54,308 nucleotides of DNA from an uncultured Lachnospiraceae bacterium (GTDB lineage: Bacteria; Bacillota; Clostridia; Lachnospirales; Lachnospiraceae): contig CAMEDC010000018.1 in NCBI GenBank assembly GCA_945913255.1, positions 1-54,308 of the forward strand, written 5' to 3'. A program made the position numbers and the translations under genes. Shown here in pieces: positions 45,801 to 52,620 of this stretch (positions are counted from its first letter, which is position 1; the number at the start of each line of letters is the position of its first letter). The notes under the pieces were generated by a model. It searched no databases. It saw only the letters and a program-made list of their open reading frames with translations, and had not been told where the DNA came from.

Positions 45801-47375
45801 TCCGTTGCAGTCAAAAGTATTGTCAATCAGCTTTGGAACGGTTGCCGACTCCGCATCATATATCTGTTTGAAATCGACTCCGTCCGTACTCTGATACAGT
45901 AAATAAGACTTTCTTTTGTCATCTGCCTGTGTCCAAAACAAGTCTACCGCTCCTTTACCATCATTGCTGTTGTAATTATTTTCGGCACTGAGCAACAGTT
46001 CCACCCATTTTGCATAAAGGACCGTATCCTCTCCGGGCATAAATAAGTCACCGCCGCTGCCGACCGGTTCCGTACATTCCGAATCTCTGTACCAGCCTCC
46101 GAAAGATAAATTGGCTTTTCTCGGAACAGGCAATAATATGGGCTGATGAATATAGTACGCTTTAATCGTATCTGTCGCATTCATTTTGCCCCTGAATTCA
46201 TACCTCTCTCCAGACAATACTCCTCCGGCAGGATTCTGAAGCCCCCACTTTTCAAATTGAAAACTGCTCTTTTGAACAGGGAGTGCGTCCCCTCCATTCG
46301 TCTCAAAAGTTACCGTATAACCATCCGGCGGAGTAATGGCAGATGTTTTCAGCATATACATCGTACCATATTGCTGACGAAGAACCGTATTCCCCGTTTT
46401 CCCATCATAGCTGCCTCCGTTGGGATCGATTATCAGATTTGTTTCAATCCGCTTCCACTGAGCATACAGTGTCACAATACCTCTTCCGGAAACCTCATCA
46501 TAATTCTCTGTGGATAGATTCAGAATTTCCGCCCCGTCCGCATAAAAATCACCGCTGCCGTCCGGTTCTGTGTTCCATCCCAGAAAAGAATACCCCTCTC
46601 GCTGATATCCGTTTAATGTCAGACGCGTGTTGGGAGTCACCGTCTGTCCTTCAAAAATCCTTTCATTATTATACATATGGAAACTGTTGTCCGTATATCC
46701 CGTTACACCGGTTAACGGATCCACATTTTCATTGTATTCGATCCTATATCTGTTATAGGAAATCTGCTTACAGACATGGCAGCAGCCGTCAATTCCCTGT
46801 TCCAGATGATTACAGCTTGGACAAAGATAATAATATCCCAAGCTGACATCTATGGAATCGACAGAAGATACAGCCTCCTTGCTCATGTAGTACAAAAATC
46901 CTGTCACTTTTTCCCCACAATCCGCACAGAAAGGAACCCAGCCGGAAAAATAAGGTTTTCCGCAGATTGTCTTGTTGTAAACAATCCCCCCTAAGTAATC
47001 ATCCGGATACTGTTTCAATCTGTGAATACACTGTGCATACGTATGGGCCACCTTCCAGCTTCCGATTGGAATCTCCCCCTGCCGTTTTACTCCATAATAA
47101 TGTTCTCCTTCCTGAAGTTCGCGAAGGCTGGAGAGAATACCCGTGGATATGCAATAACCGTTACTGTACCAAAAAACCGGTCTGCCATCTGACGTTCCGG
47201 ACGGCAGTGTCTGACTGACAGTCCATGCTGTTCGGTCCGGAGAAAGAGTGACATAAGGACTTTCGTACAATGTTCCGGCTGCGTGAATCTCCGTTTTCCA
47301 TAATACCAATTGCAGGATGAAGCATCCTGCAAAAAACATCAATCTGCTCATCCGCTTTTTTATCTTCATTTCCAT
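42819..47375 (-). CDS. Giant secreted glycine-rich protein of the Tad operon
   Basis: 1518 residues. The signal peptide ends at about residue 32 (EIHA). Residues 150-202 hold seven cysteines in CxxC-type pairs (CADC, CPSC, CCHVC) that look like a zinc ribbon. InlB-type repeats follow at about 250-310 and 420-460 (FLGWNTEPDGSGDFY, FGGWYRDSEC). A fibronectin-like stretch precedes two glycine-rich domains, about 526-662 and 684-905. Their framework (GLYKLEVWGAQGG, EIYLAAGGGGGG, WYGGSG) resembles the glycine-rich domain of ALK/LTK (Gly_rich, PF12810). Fibronectin- and Ig-like modules follow, up to the C-terminus. There is no LPXTG or C-terminal span. Start 47375 or 47369 (better spacing to GGAGG). 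Lies between cpaB- and tadV-type genes; a tip or accessory adhesin is my inference. Confidence 0.85.
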   Translation of the reverse strand: MEMKIKKRMSRLMFFAGCFILQLVLWKTEIHAAGTLYESPYVTLSPDRTAWTVSQTLPSGTSDGRPVFWYSNGYCISTGILSSLRELQEGEHYYGVKRQGEIPIGSWKVAHTYAQCIHRLKQYPDDYLGGIVYNKTICGKPYFSGWVPFCADCGEKVTGFLYYMSKEAVSSVDSIDVSLGYYYLCPSCNHLEQGIDGCCHVCKQISYNRYRIEYNENVDPLTGVTGYTDNSFHMYNNERIFEGQTVTPNTRLTLNGYQREGYSFLGWNTEPDGSGDFYADGAEILNLSTENYDEVSGRGIVTLYAQWKRIETNLIIDPNGGSYDGKTGNTVLRQQYGTMYMLKTSAITPPDGYTVTFETNGGDALPVQKSSFQFEKWGLQNPAGGVLSGERYEFRGKMNATDTIKAYYIHQPILLPVPRKANLSFGGWYRDSECTEPVGSGGDLFMPGEDTVLYAKWVELLLSAENNYNSNDGKGAVDLFWTQADDKRKSYLLYQSTDGVDFKQIYDAESATVPKLIDNTFDCNGQTRTITVPYTGFYSLTASGAQGGNYGEYKGGKGGSATGKFYLEKGEILTITVGGSDGFNGGGAATSYGNGGGYTIISSDKKGTLLIGGGGGGATSRGDGGNGGEETGLLSQDPSLLGSTGEDGCAGGGGGYQGGGKGSVSIGTEIVSTQIFYYKGEVEPYTAAEDGLYKLEVWGAQGGGGGENKFPYGADGGLGGYSAGYIELQAKQKIYVCVGGGGWGNKYKTGAGNSFNGGGGGSGSSGGGATHIASADRGTLSNYSFHQNEIYLAAGGGGGGMCIDYDNRTRWLNGGSGGGTNGGNGANSWWDTESGRVEGTAASGYGGSQTGTGTHGAGGGFGYGGYSADGGGGGGGWYGGSGAVNWNGAGAGGGGSGYIGGTPAITVDGKEYRPTTANGQRAGNGQARITQYANIVYPSYGGSNYVNTKYAVTYNREVGTGEGDGSAVVTSLKAGFQDSCSLNAVSAPDRSAPDAVPLDSINIRDIGENGISITWSKPSDNGTVYYHRVESFETETELPLCASNITKNLLTSGIAGYYYVADGQADTEVTAENALNAGKLLREEELFLASGQEMQKYLHLVVSDVAGNLSATTHVCLNDAEVAWKLFTDPLYISSEMNDVEHAGIYPADAERTWYVRADADTPFLLSFDSYMMGKAKENYQINYQFLDSRVEETGAYQRYITKLPYTVPLTASGTLDAGQFTRKTEGTGILSHAMYVSAARSDNACRNSFSQAFTLKTELHGKTITVTPAAGADFGEEVVYSDRERDSKNALHMIADGEGPVISGLEVLNGNQMIDRGDRTVHLCVSAEDAISGVGEFYMKICNTDNYGERIYQPDINGLIQADITEEDALFTGNFIVTAYAVDKVGNVSEESCRVTEFALETRVERILEPHTPAFKRGESGILYITTYGYADRVEVEFPEVLTALNQDLNTTVTYANRLYRQEERFQFMIPLAAPENDNYRITVRAYKGDKLLEEHPMFSTIKVEGSVLNELRTRLR

Positions 47376-47420
47376 TCACCTCCGTTTCTCATAACTATGG
47401 AATCCGATTTCACTCGACGC

Positions 47421-48101
47421 TCACTTCACAACCTTAACAGCCCGCAGAAGTCCCTTGTCCAATGCCGCATAAAATTCCGGTATCTCCTCTCTGTCAAGGT
47501 ACACATTGATTCGCTGTGCTGCCGTTGTCCTGTCCTCATTTCCAATACTGTTGCCCGCCGCATCAAATACCTGCTGCACATAAATTCCCGGCCACACCAG
47601 CACCGTTCCATCCTCTCCGACAGAATAAATATGTATTCTGTCCCCTGACCTCAAAATACCGCCTGCCACCTGAAAAATATCCTCCGCCTTCAATCCGGCG
47701 ATTACAGGCTCCCGCATCCCCTCCAGGATCAGATTGACAGGCTCAAACATACCGTCTGTCAACAGGGTGCCGCAGTCAATATCATAAACCGCCGCCAACC
47801 CCTCTGCCTGCGCTGCGTTCGTCAGTGCTGCATCCGGGATGCAGGTTTTATCCAGTTCCTGCTCCCGGAAATAACTCTTCCAGTTTTCCTCTGTGATTAA
47901 TGTCCCCCCGGGAATTGCCCTCGCCGCCGTATAAACAACACCCTTTTCATATTGGGTCAGAATCCTTTTCTCCGTTTGTACCATCACTGTAAAAACCATA
48001 ACGGCAGCAATAAAGGCCGCAAGAATCCCACCTGTTTTCAGGTGTCCCCTGTCCATCCTCTTTTCCCTGTTCCGTTTTTTCCATGACATTCTTTGCATCA
48101 T
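47421..48101 (-). CDS. cpaB: CpaB/RcpC-like pilus assembly protein with SAF domain
   Basis: About 226 residues. A basic N-terminus (MSWKKRNREKRM), one span at 24-46 and an extracytoplasmic part follow. This starts with the SAF signature AARAIPGGTLITEENW and ends with an RcpC-type beta domain (LRSGDRIHIYSV, INVYLDREE). In other Tad systems CpaB joins pilus subunits to the outer layer and binds glycan. Two ATG codons at 48101 and 48098 follow GGAGG; the second has the better spacing. It is downstream of three pilin-like genes and upstream of the glycine-rich gene. Confidence 0.82.
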   Translation of the reverse strand: MMQRMSWKKRNREKRMDRGHLKTGGILAAFIAAVMVFTVMVQTEKRILTQYEKGVVYTAARAIPGGTLITEENWKSYFREQELDKTCIPDAALTNAAQAEGLAAVYDIDCGTLLTDGMFEPVNLILEGMREPVIAGLKAEDIFQVAGGILRSGDRIHIYSVGEDGTVLVWPGIYVQQVFDAAGNSIGNEDRTTAAQRINVYLDREEIPEFYAALDKGLLRAVKVVK

Positions 48102-48135
48102 TCCTCCTCTGTCTCACTATCCTGATTTCTGTTTT

Positions 48136-48714
48136 TTATTCCCCTGTTATAATGTCAACCAGCTTTCCTTTATGCGCTTCCGCTTCCGTTCCCAGCATTC
48201 CTTCTACCCGGTACTTAATCTCACTGTACACACCCGTACTTTCAATCACTTTCCCACCGGGGGTCTTTGCGCTCCCCAGCTGCTCCTGCCATTCCGTCAG
48301 CATACCCGACTCGTCAAAGTGACTGACTGTCACATCATTTCCGCTGACATTATAAACAGTATAATCAACTACTTTGACCGGTCCCGATATGATTTTCCGA
48401 TTTTCGCATTCCCAGGCATCGTTCAGGTTGAGATTGCCCTTTACTGCTGTTTTATAGCGCTCATATGCTTCCTGCACATCGCCAATCCAAATTCGGTGAG
48501 ATATACCGTATTCTTCCACATCGATAACTGCAGATGCCAGATTGGATGCCGCCAGCGCATCTTCCAGGTATTGCGCCGAGCTTCTGAAAATTTCCAGCTG
48601 CAGGAAAGCACACAGCAAAATTCCCAGAAACAGCAGGAAAAATATACCCGTTACCCACTCGACCTTTCCAGGCTCAGTTCTTCGCCGTGGAAACTCTTTT
48701 TTCCTCAAATTCAT
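48136..48714 (-). CDS. TadE-like pseudopilin
   Basis: 192 residues from ATG 48714, with GGAGG before it; the longer frame from 48816 lies wholly in the preceding gene. N-terminus RRRTEPGKVEWVTGIFFLLFL shows a basic head, a glycine cleavage site (EPG) and a hydrophobic helix, the class III signal layout. The rest is an extracytoplasmic domain with AWECENRKIIS and a conserved VYNVSGNDVTV. It overlaps the previous gene by 41 bases, a tight packing seen for all three small pilin genes. Likely a minor pilin; TadE/F family assignment is by layout only. Confidence 0.75.
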   Translation of the reverse strand: MNLRKKEFPRRRTEPGKVEWVTGIFFLLFLGILLCAFLQLEIFRSSAQYLEDALAASNLASAVIDVEEYGISHRIWIGDVQEAYERYKTAVKGNLNLNDAWECENRKIISGPVKVVDYTVYNVSGNDVTVSHFDESGMLTEWQEQLGSAKTPGGKVIESTGVYSEIKYRVEGMLGTEAEAHKGKLVDIITGE

Positions 48715-49027
48715 ATTCTTCCTCCAGCTTTCCCCGTATCCGCAGTTCAACAGGTTCTCCATACCCAGCATGACCGCTTGTCCCTTCCAGTGTAATCTCC
48801 GTTGCTCCCAGGTCATCCAGTTCCTGTAAAAGCATTATCCTGTCTGCCTCTGTAAGTTCCCCCACCGTTTCCATCCGCAAAATATATTTTCTGGCAAGCT
48901 GCCCTACCGCCGCCTTTTGGAATACCAGACTTACGTTGTCCATATAGGCCAGCATCAGCACCGTCATTGCGAGCATACAGAGACAGGCTGCCATCATATC
49001 CCCTATGTTTCCCTTCTCTTTTTTCAC
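48674..49027 (-). CDS. Pilin-like small protein (TadE/F-like)
   Basis: 117 residues from the GTG at 49027, which overlaps the stop of the preceding gene as GTGA. N-terminus KKEKGNIGDMMAACLCMLAM gives a charged head, Gly-rich cut region and a hydrophobic helix ending near residue 30. The outer part, with YILRMETVGELTEADRIML and VELRIRGKLEEEYEF, is small and acidic. It is likely a pseudopilin of the Tad system. The open frame further upstream (to 49144) lies in another frame of the pilin gene and lacks a ribosome site. Confidence 0.75.
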   Translation of the reverse strand: MKKEKGNIGDMMAACLCMLAMTVLMLAYMDNVSLVFQKAAVGQLARKYILRMETVGELTEADRIMLLQELDDLGATEITLEGTSGHAGYGEPVELRIRGKLEEEYEFEEKRVSTAKN

Positions 49028-49257
49028 GTGTTCACTCCCGACAAAATCTGCTGTGCCTGGTTGGTCATAGCCGTCACTATGGTCTGAATAAACGTCGTCA
49101 GGCTGTCCTTCATAACAACACAAAGAACCAGTGCAATGATACATAACCCCACCGTCACCAGAATGCCATCAATTCCCGGCTCCTTTTTCAGCGCTTTTGC
49201 TTTAATCCAGCTTCCAATTTTACCTGTTATTTCTTTAGTCATCGCCTTTATTTCCAT
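49024..49257 (-). CDS. flp: Flp-type pilin, likely major subunit
   Basis: 77 residues, the size of Flp pilins. A basic head (ITGKIGSWIKAKALKKEPG) precedes the hydrophobic helix (IDGILVTVGLCIIALVLCVVM). The glycine of KKEPG, or the later DG, is a likely cut site for the TadV peptidase, leaving about 47 residues. The usual Flp glutamate after the cut is replaced by aspartate (GID). The C-terminus, TNQAQQILSGVNT, is short and polar. A strong GGGAG ribosome site precedes the start. It is the first of three overlapping small genes after tadC. Confidence 0.75.
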   Translation of the reverse strand: MEIKAMTKEITGKIGSWIKAKALKKEPGIDGILVTVGLCIIALVLCVVMKDSLTTFIQTIVTAMTNQAQQILSGVNT

Positions 49258-49294
49258 TTTTTTCTCTCCCTTTTCTCCATTTTTTCTTTTCCGA

Positions 49295-50158
49295 TTAAAA
49301 CCCTGCTGCCGTACCCATCATATGCGTAATACATGCATACAGAGAAATGCCAAGCACAGCTGCCAGTATTCCCAGCTGATAAAAAGTCACGCTTCTGTCC
49401 AATGAATTCTTTTTCCGTGTCAAAACCGTTTCTTCCATATCTCTAAGCTGTTCCCCGATATCTCCCAAAAGTTCAAGCGCCTGACCGGATTCCAGCGCCT
49501 GTAAAATGATAATGCACAGGGAATCTATATACCGATTGTCAAATTTCCCCTGAAACCGCTCCAGAGAATCATATATATCAGCTTTCATAACAATATCACC
49601 TGCCAGGTCAAGCAAAGCACTCCGAAGTCGTACATCCTGCACACTGCCATAACATTCCGTCAGTGCATCCGTCAAATATACGCCCGCCTGTATCTGAATC
49701 TCCAAAGCATGATATACCAGTTTCAATTCCGGCAAAATCCTCTCATTATCTCTGCTATTCAGATAAAACAGCATGCCATCCGGCAAAAAAAACAGCAACA
49801 TTGCCGCAAGTGATGCCAGCATAGGAGAAAGCGACATGCATGTCACCATTCCCACTCCGGCCAACGTAACCCGCAACGCCAGATAACGTATGGGATCCAC
49901 CCACTTTCCGTAGTGAAATGCAGCTCCATTTTTCAAAAGCCGCTGTTCTGTCCTCTGGTACCAGCTGACTGCCGCCTTCTGATGTCTGACCATTCCCGAC
50001 AGTTCCCGGAATTTTCTCAGTAAAATCTTCTCCGGGTGATAATGCCGCCTGAGGTTTTGAAACAGCAAAAATACCAGCAAAGCCGACAACAGAGGCAGCC
50101 ATTCCATTCCTTTTTCAATCCATATTTCTTCCATAGTTCCTCTTATTCCGTCACTCAC
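49295..50158 (-). CDS. tadC: TadC-like pilus platform protein
   Basis: 287 residues with the type II secretion F domain at about 110-270. Spans at about 17-33, 95-135 (two close ones) and 260-285. The cytoplasmic helices have LELKLVYHALEIQIQAGVYLTDALTECY and LQALESGQALELLGDIGEQLRDME, the usual T2SF segment. It forms the inner-membrane platform with TadB for the ATPase. GTG 50158 has GAGGAAG at good spacing; ATG 50134 is a possible alternative. It follows tadB by 10 bases. Confidence 0.85.
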   Translation of the reverse strand: MSDGIRGTMEEIWIEKGMEWLPLLSALLVFLLFQNLRRHYHPEKILLRKFRELSGMVRHQKAAVSWYQRTEQRLLKNGAAFHYGKWVDPIRYLALRVTLAGVGMVTCMSLSPMLASLAAMLLFFLPDGMLFYLNSRDNERILPELKLVYHALEIQIQAGVYLTDALTECYGSVQDVRLRSALLDLAGDIVMKADIYDSLERFQGKFDNRYIDSLCIIILQALESGQALELLGDIGEQLRDMEETVLTRKKNSLDRSVTFYQLGILAAVLGISLYACITHMMGTAAGF

Positions 50159-50168
50159 AGTGGCTTCC

Positions 50169-51098
50169 TCAAACCTGTATTTTCCCGGCCTGTCCCATAA
50201 ACAGAAAGAAAATTACAGCAACAACGCTCAATGCGATTCGGCCGGGCAGGCTCTTCCACAAAAATGTCCAAATGGGAAATGCAATCAGGTTTCCAACCGT
50301 TGCAAGAATCAGAATCGACATTCCCAGAAGGATTATCATGTTGACAAACGCTTCCCTTAACATTCCCTTCCGTTCCTGCACCACCCGCAAATACTCTCTC
50401 ATACTTCTTCTGCTGCCGGTAACCATTGCAGAAAAATCCGCACAATAGCGCACGCTCACTTCCATGTTTCTCGCCAGTTCCTTAAACTTCGGATGTTCAA
50501 TACACTCCCCCATAGCCAGCAGCGCCATACCGGTATCACCTGTAATTTGCGCTTCAATACAACAGGTATCCAATGCGCTTCGGATTGGTTCCTCCATATA
50601 ACGGCTCACTTGCTCCAGCACACCGGTGACTTCCCCGGCTGTAACACTGTAATTCCCCAGGAAATCAAGCAGTTTCAGAAGATTCTCATTGACCCGTCTC
50701 AAATTTCTTGTCCTGCAGCTTTTTAAAATTCCGATTTCCGCCACGGCAAGGATTACCCCCACCAGGACTGCTGCCCTTATTCCCCCAAACGGCATAACCG
50801 CAACAACAGTGATTCCCAAAACGGCCAGATTCCCCACAATCCACCACTCTGCCGTAAGCTTCGGGAATCGTATCCTCAGTCCGCTGTATTGCAGCTGCTT
50901 TTCCAGAAGCCACAGAACAGAGTGCTGTTTCTGCAAATTCATCAATCTCTTTCTGTCATCCAATGTACGCTGTCTGGCGGAAAATTCCATATCAGCCCTT
51001 GTCTTTTTCAGTAATATATTCATCCGCCGGAAAATCTCAGCTTCACGGAACAGCAGAAAAAATCCGGCAAACAGGCTGCCAAAAATAAAGCATTTCAT
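50169..51098 (-). CDS. tadB: TadB-like pilus platform protein
   Basis: 309 residues. The N-terminal span (FGSLFAGFFLLF) and a central pair of spans (about 88-125) precede the T2SF domain with NLLKLLDFLGNYSVTAGEVTGVLEQVS and VVQERKGMLREAFVNMI; two spans follow. It is the platform partner of TadC. The start overlaps the tadA stop as ATGA, so the stoichiometry is coupled to the ATPase. Distinguished from tadC by order and by the longer cytoplasmic N-terminal region. Confidence 0.85.
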   Translation of the reverse strand: MKCFIFGSLFAGFFLLFREAEIFRRMNILLKKTRADMEFSARQRTLDDRKRLMNLQKQHSVLWLLEKQLQYSGLRIRFPKLTAEWWIVGNLAVLGITVVAVMPFGGIRAAVLVGVILAVAEIGILKSCRTRNLRRVNENLLKLLDFLGNYSVTAGEVTGVLEQVSRYMEEPIRSALDTCCIEAQITGDTGMALLAMGECIEHPKFKELARNMEVSVRYCADFSAMVTGSRRSMREYLRVVQERKGMLREAFVNMIILLGMSILILATVGNLIAFPIWTFLWKSLPGRIALSVVAVIFFLFMGQAGKIQV

Positions 51099-52213
51099 TC
51101 TGCTTCCTCCTCATATATTTTTTTGTAAATCAGATTGCCAATTTCCTCACTCCAGCCACTGCACTCATAAATTTCTTTTACCCGGTAATGCTCCATGAAC
51201 ACAAGAGTCTGAAAACAGTCCATCATACGCATCAGTTCGTTTCTGGAATATCTGCTCTCATACATGCAGTAATCCACCAGCTTATTCGGAGCTCTGTCTG
51301 CTGAAGGCGCATGAATGGTCGCCGCACAAAGCTGCCCCGTGTAGGCAGCATTCAGCAGATAAAGTGCCTCTGCACCTTTCACCTCACCGATGATAAAAAA
51401 GTCCACGTCCATGGTAAGTCCTGCAATGCTGATATGTTCCAAATCATAGCTTACCTGCTGCTCCCCTGTTCCCGGCAAAGAATGCAGAAACATCATGTCA
51501 GGATGAAAATGGGTCGTCAATTCATCTGCCTGTTGTGCTACCAGTACCGCACAATCATCCGGCAATGTTTCTTTTAAGGCATTCAAGAGCGTCGTTTTGC
51601 CGGATGAATTCCCCCCAGATATTAAAGTTGAGCCCTCGCGGAAACGCCTGATGAGCAGTTCCGCCGTTTCCTGTTCCATCATCCCCTGTTCAATCAGATC
51701 CCTGACCTGGGGAAAGACTTTCGGCACCTTTCGTATGCACAGATAAGGTTCACTATAGGTATTTACAAGTGGCATGGAAAGCGTAAAACGCAAGATAAAA
51801 TCAGGATGGCTCTCATTGTCCGTGAATCGCTGAATTGCATTGAGATTAGAAATGTTGACTTGATTTCTTGTGGCAATATAATCGATAAACTGCCTGTATT
51901 CTTTTGGGGAAGAAAAAGCAACTCCGGAAGCCATTCTCTTCCCTTTTCGTTTGATGCGGATATTATCATAGCTTACTACCCGGATATCTGATACCGTTCT
52001 GTCATCAATCAGTTCCGAAAGCCTGGAATAGCCGAAGATATATCTTTCAAACTCCTTTAACAGCCGTTCCTCCTTCTCTCTTTCCATCGGATAGTATGTG
52101 GCTATGTGAGTTGCCGCTTCTGCCAGGAACGCCTCTTTTGCAAGCTGACCTTTCTTCATCTGCATCAAAGACTGTTGCTTCTGAGTGGTATAATCATCCA
52201 CCAGCCGCTCCAA
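51095..52213 (-). CDS. tadA: TadA/CpaF secretion ATPase
   Basis: The motor ATPase of pilus assembly, 372 residues. The N-terminal helical domain has MEREKEERLLKEFERYIFGYSRLSELIDD. The ATPase domain has Walker A GGNSSGKTTLL (about 200), Walker B DVDFFIIGEVKGAEAL with its Glu, and a His box AATIHAPSA. The serine-rich Walker A variant (GNSSGKTT instead of GxTGSGKTT) keeps the catalytic lysine. No ATG is near the start. The best choice is a TTG at 52213 with AGAGGA eight bases before it; the frame is open further upstream. It is the first gene of the operon. Confidence 0.92.
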   Translation of the reverse strand: MERLVDDYTTQKQQSLMQMKKGQLAKEAFLAEAATHIATYYPMEREKEERLLKEFERYIFGYSRLSELIDDRTVSDIRVVSYDNIRIKRKGKRMASGVAFSSPKEYRQFIDYIATRNQVNISNLNAIQRFTDNESHPDFILRFTLSMPLVNTYSEPYLCIRKVPKVFPQVRDLIEQGMMEQETAELLIRRFREGSTLISGGNSSGKTTLLNALKETLPDDCAVLVAQQADELTTHFHPDMMFLHSLPGTGEQQVSYDLEHISIAGLTMDVDFFIIGEVKGAEALYLLNAAYTGQLCAATIHAPSADRAPNKLVDYCMYESRYSRNELMRMMDCFQTLVFMEHYRVKEIYECSGWSEEIGNLIYKKIYEEEAE

Positions 52214-52303
52214 CAGTTTTTCCTCTGCGGCACAATATTCTGTTCCTATTTTGTCATCCCTCCCTGTTAAATTAGAGTAAAGTGAATGTTGGCGATAACG
52301 CCG

Positions 52304-52346
52304 AAAAAAAAGATAGAAAGCTTTCTAAGATACCCGGATTCGGGTA
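52304..52346 (-). promoter_or_regulatory. Tad operon leader: palindrome and weak attenuator
   Basis: Read on the minus strand, the leader begins with TACCCGAATCCGGGTA (52346-52331), arms TACCCG/CGGGTA, which can be an operator or an RNA hairpin. Then TAGAAAGCTTTCTA (52327-52314) is followed by eight T (52311-52304), a weak terminator-like element. A further half site, TACCCGAA on the plus strand at 52386-52393, lies just upstream of the -35. This suggests a regulator binding both sides of the promoter. Confidence 0.5.
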
Positions 52347-52356
52347 AGTGATTGTT

Positions 52357-52385
52357 AATTTACACCAGCTGCAAAAAAATGTCAA
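52357..52385 (-). promoter_or_regulatory. Promoter of the Tad operon
   Basis: A consensus TTGACA (52385-52380), a 17-bp spacer and TAAATT (52362-52357). The start near 52350 leaves a leader of about 137 bases. Confidence 0.82.
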
Positions 52386-52409
52386 TACCCGAAATCATAT
52401 TTTTTGCTG

Positions 52410-52438
52410 TTGTATATTTTGACTTATAATGGTATACT
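52410..52438 (+). promoter_or_regulatory. Promoter of the microprotein gene
   Basis: TTGTAT (52410-52415), a 17-bp spacer and TATACT (52433-52438) on the plus strand. It is divergent from the Tad promoter, with only 24 bases between the two -35 hexamers. Confidence 0.7.
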
Positions 52439-52478
52439 GGACAAGTAGACATCACGCTTCAGGGAAAGAGGTAATACT

Positions 52479-52592
52479 ATGTTTATTTTATTGGCAGGCG
52501 GACTTCTCATCATATTGATTGCAGTAATTATTGCTGTAGTAACTTCTGTTGTCTCAGCTGTAGCTGCGGAAACAGACGAAAGCGACGAATAA
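52479..52592 (+). CDS. 37-residue single-span membrane microprotein
   Basis: A very short gene with AGAGGT seven bases before its ATG and a promoter 40 bases upstream. The product is one hydrophobic helix (FILLAGGLLIILIAVIIAVV, continuing to residue 30) and an acidic tail, ETDESDE. No cleavage site follows the helix, so it should stay in the membrane with the tail outside or inside. Its position, divergent from the Tad promoter, is the only clue to its role. No family recognised. Confidence 0.75.
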   Translation: MFILLAGGLLIILIAVIIAVVTSVVSAVAAETDESDE

Positions 52593-52595
52593 TAA

Positions 52596-52620
52596 AGAGG
52601 AGGCTACTTAAGCCTCCTCT
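52596..52620 (-). terminator. Terminator of the ABC-F gene, shared with the microprotein
   Basis: A perfect 10-bp stem, AGAGGAGGCT with AGCCTCCTCT, and a five-base loop. On the minus strand it is followed by TTATTATT. The stop codon of the ABC-F gene lies in the loop. On the plus strand no T tract follows, so it would end the microprotein transcript less well. Confidence 0.75.

Noticed and set aside
52214..52350. Cyclic di-GMP riboswitch in the Tad leader
   Set aside because: Tad and pilus operons of Clostridia sometimes have one, but neither class I nor class II core motifs could be found in the 137-base leader.
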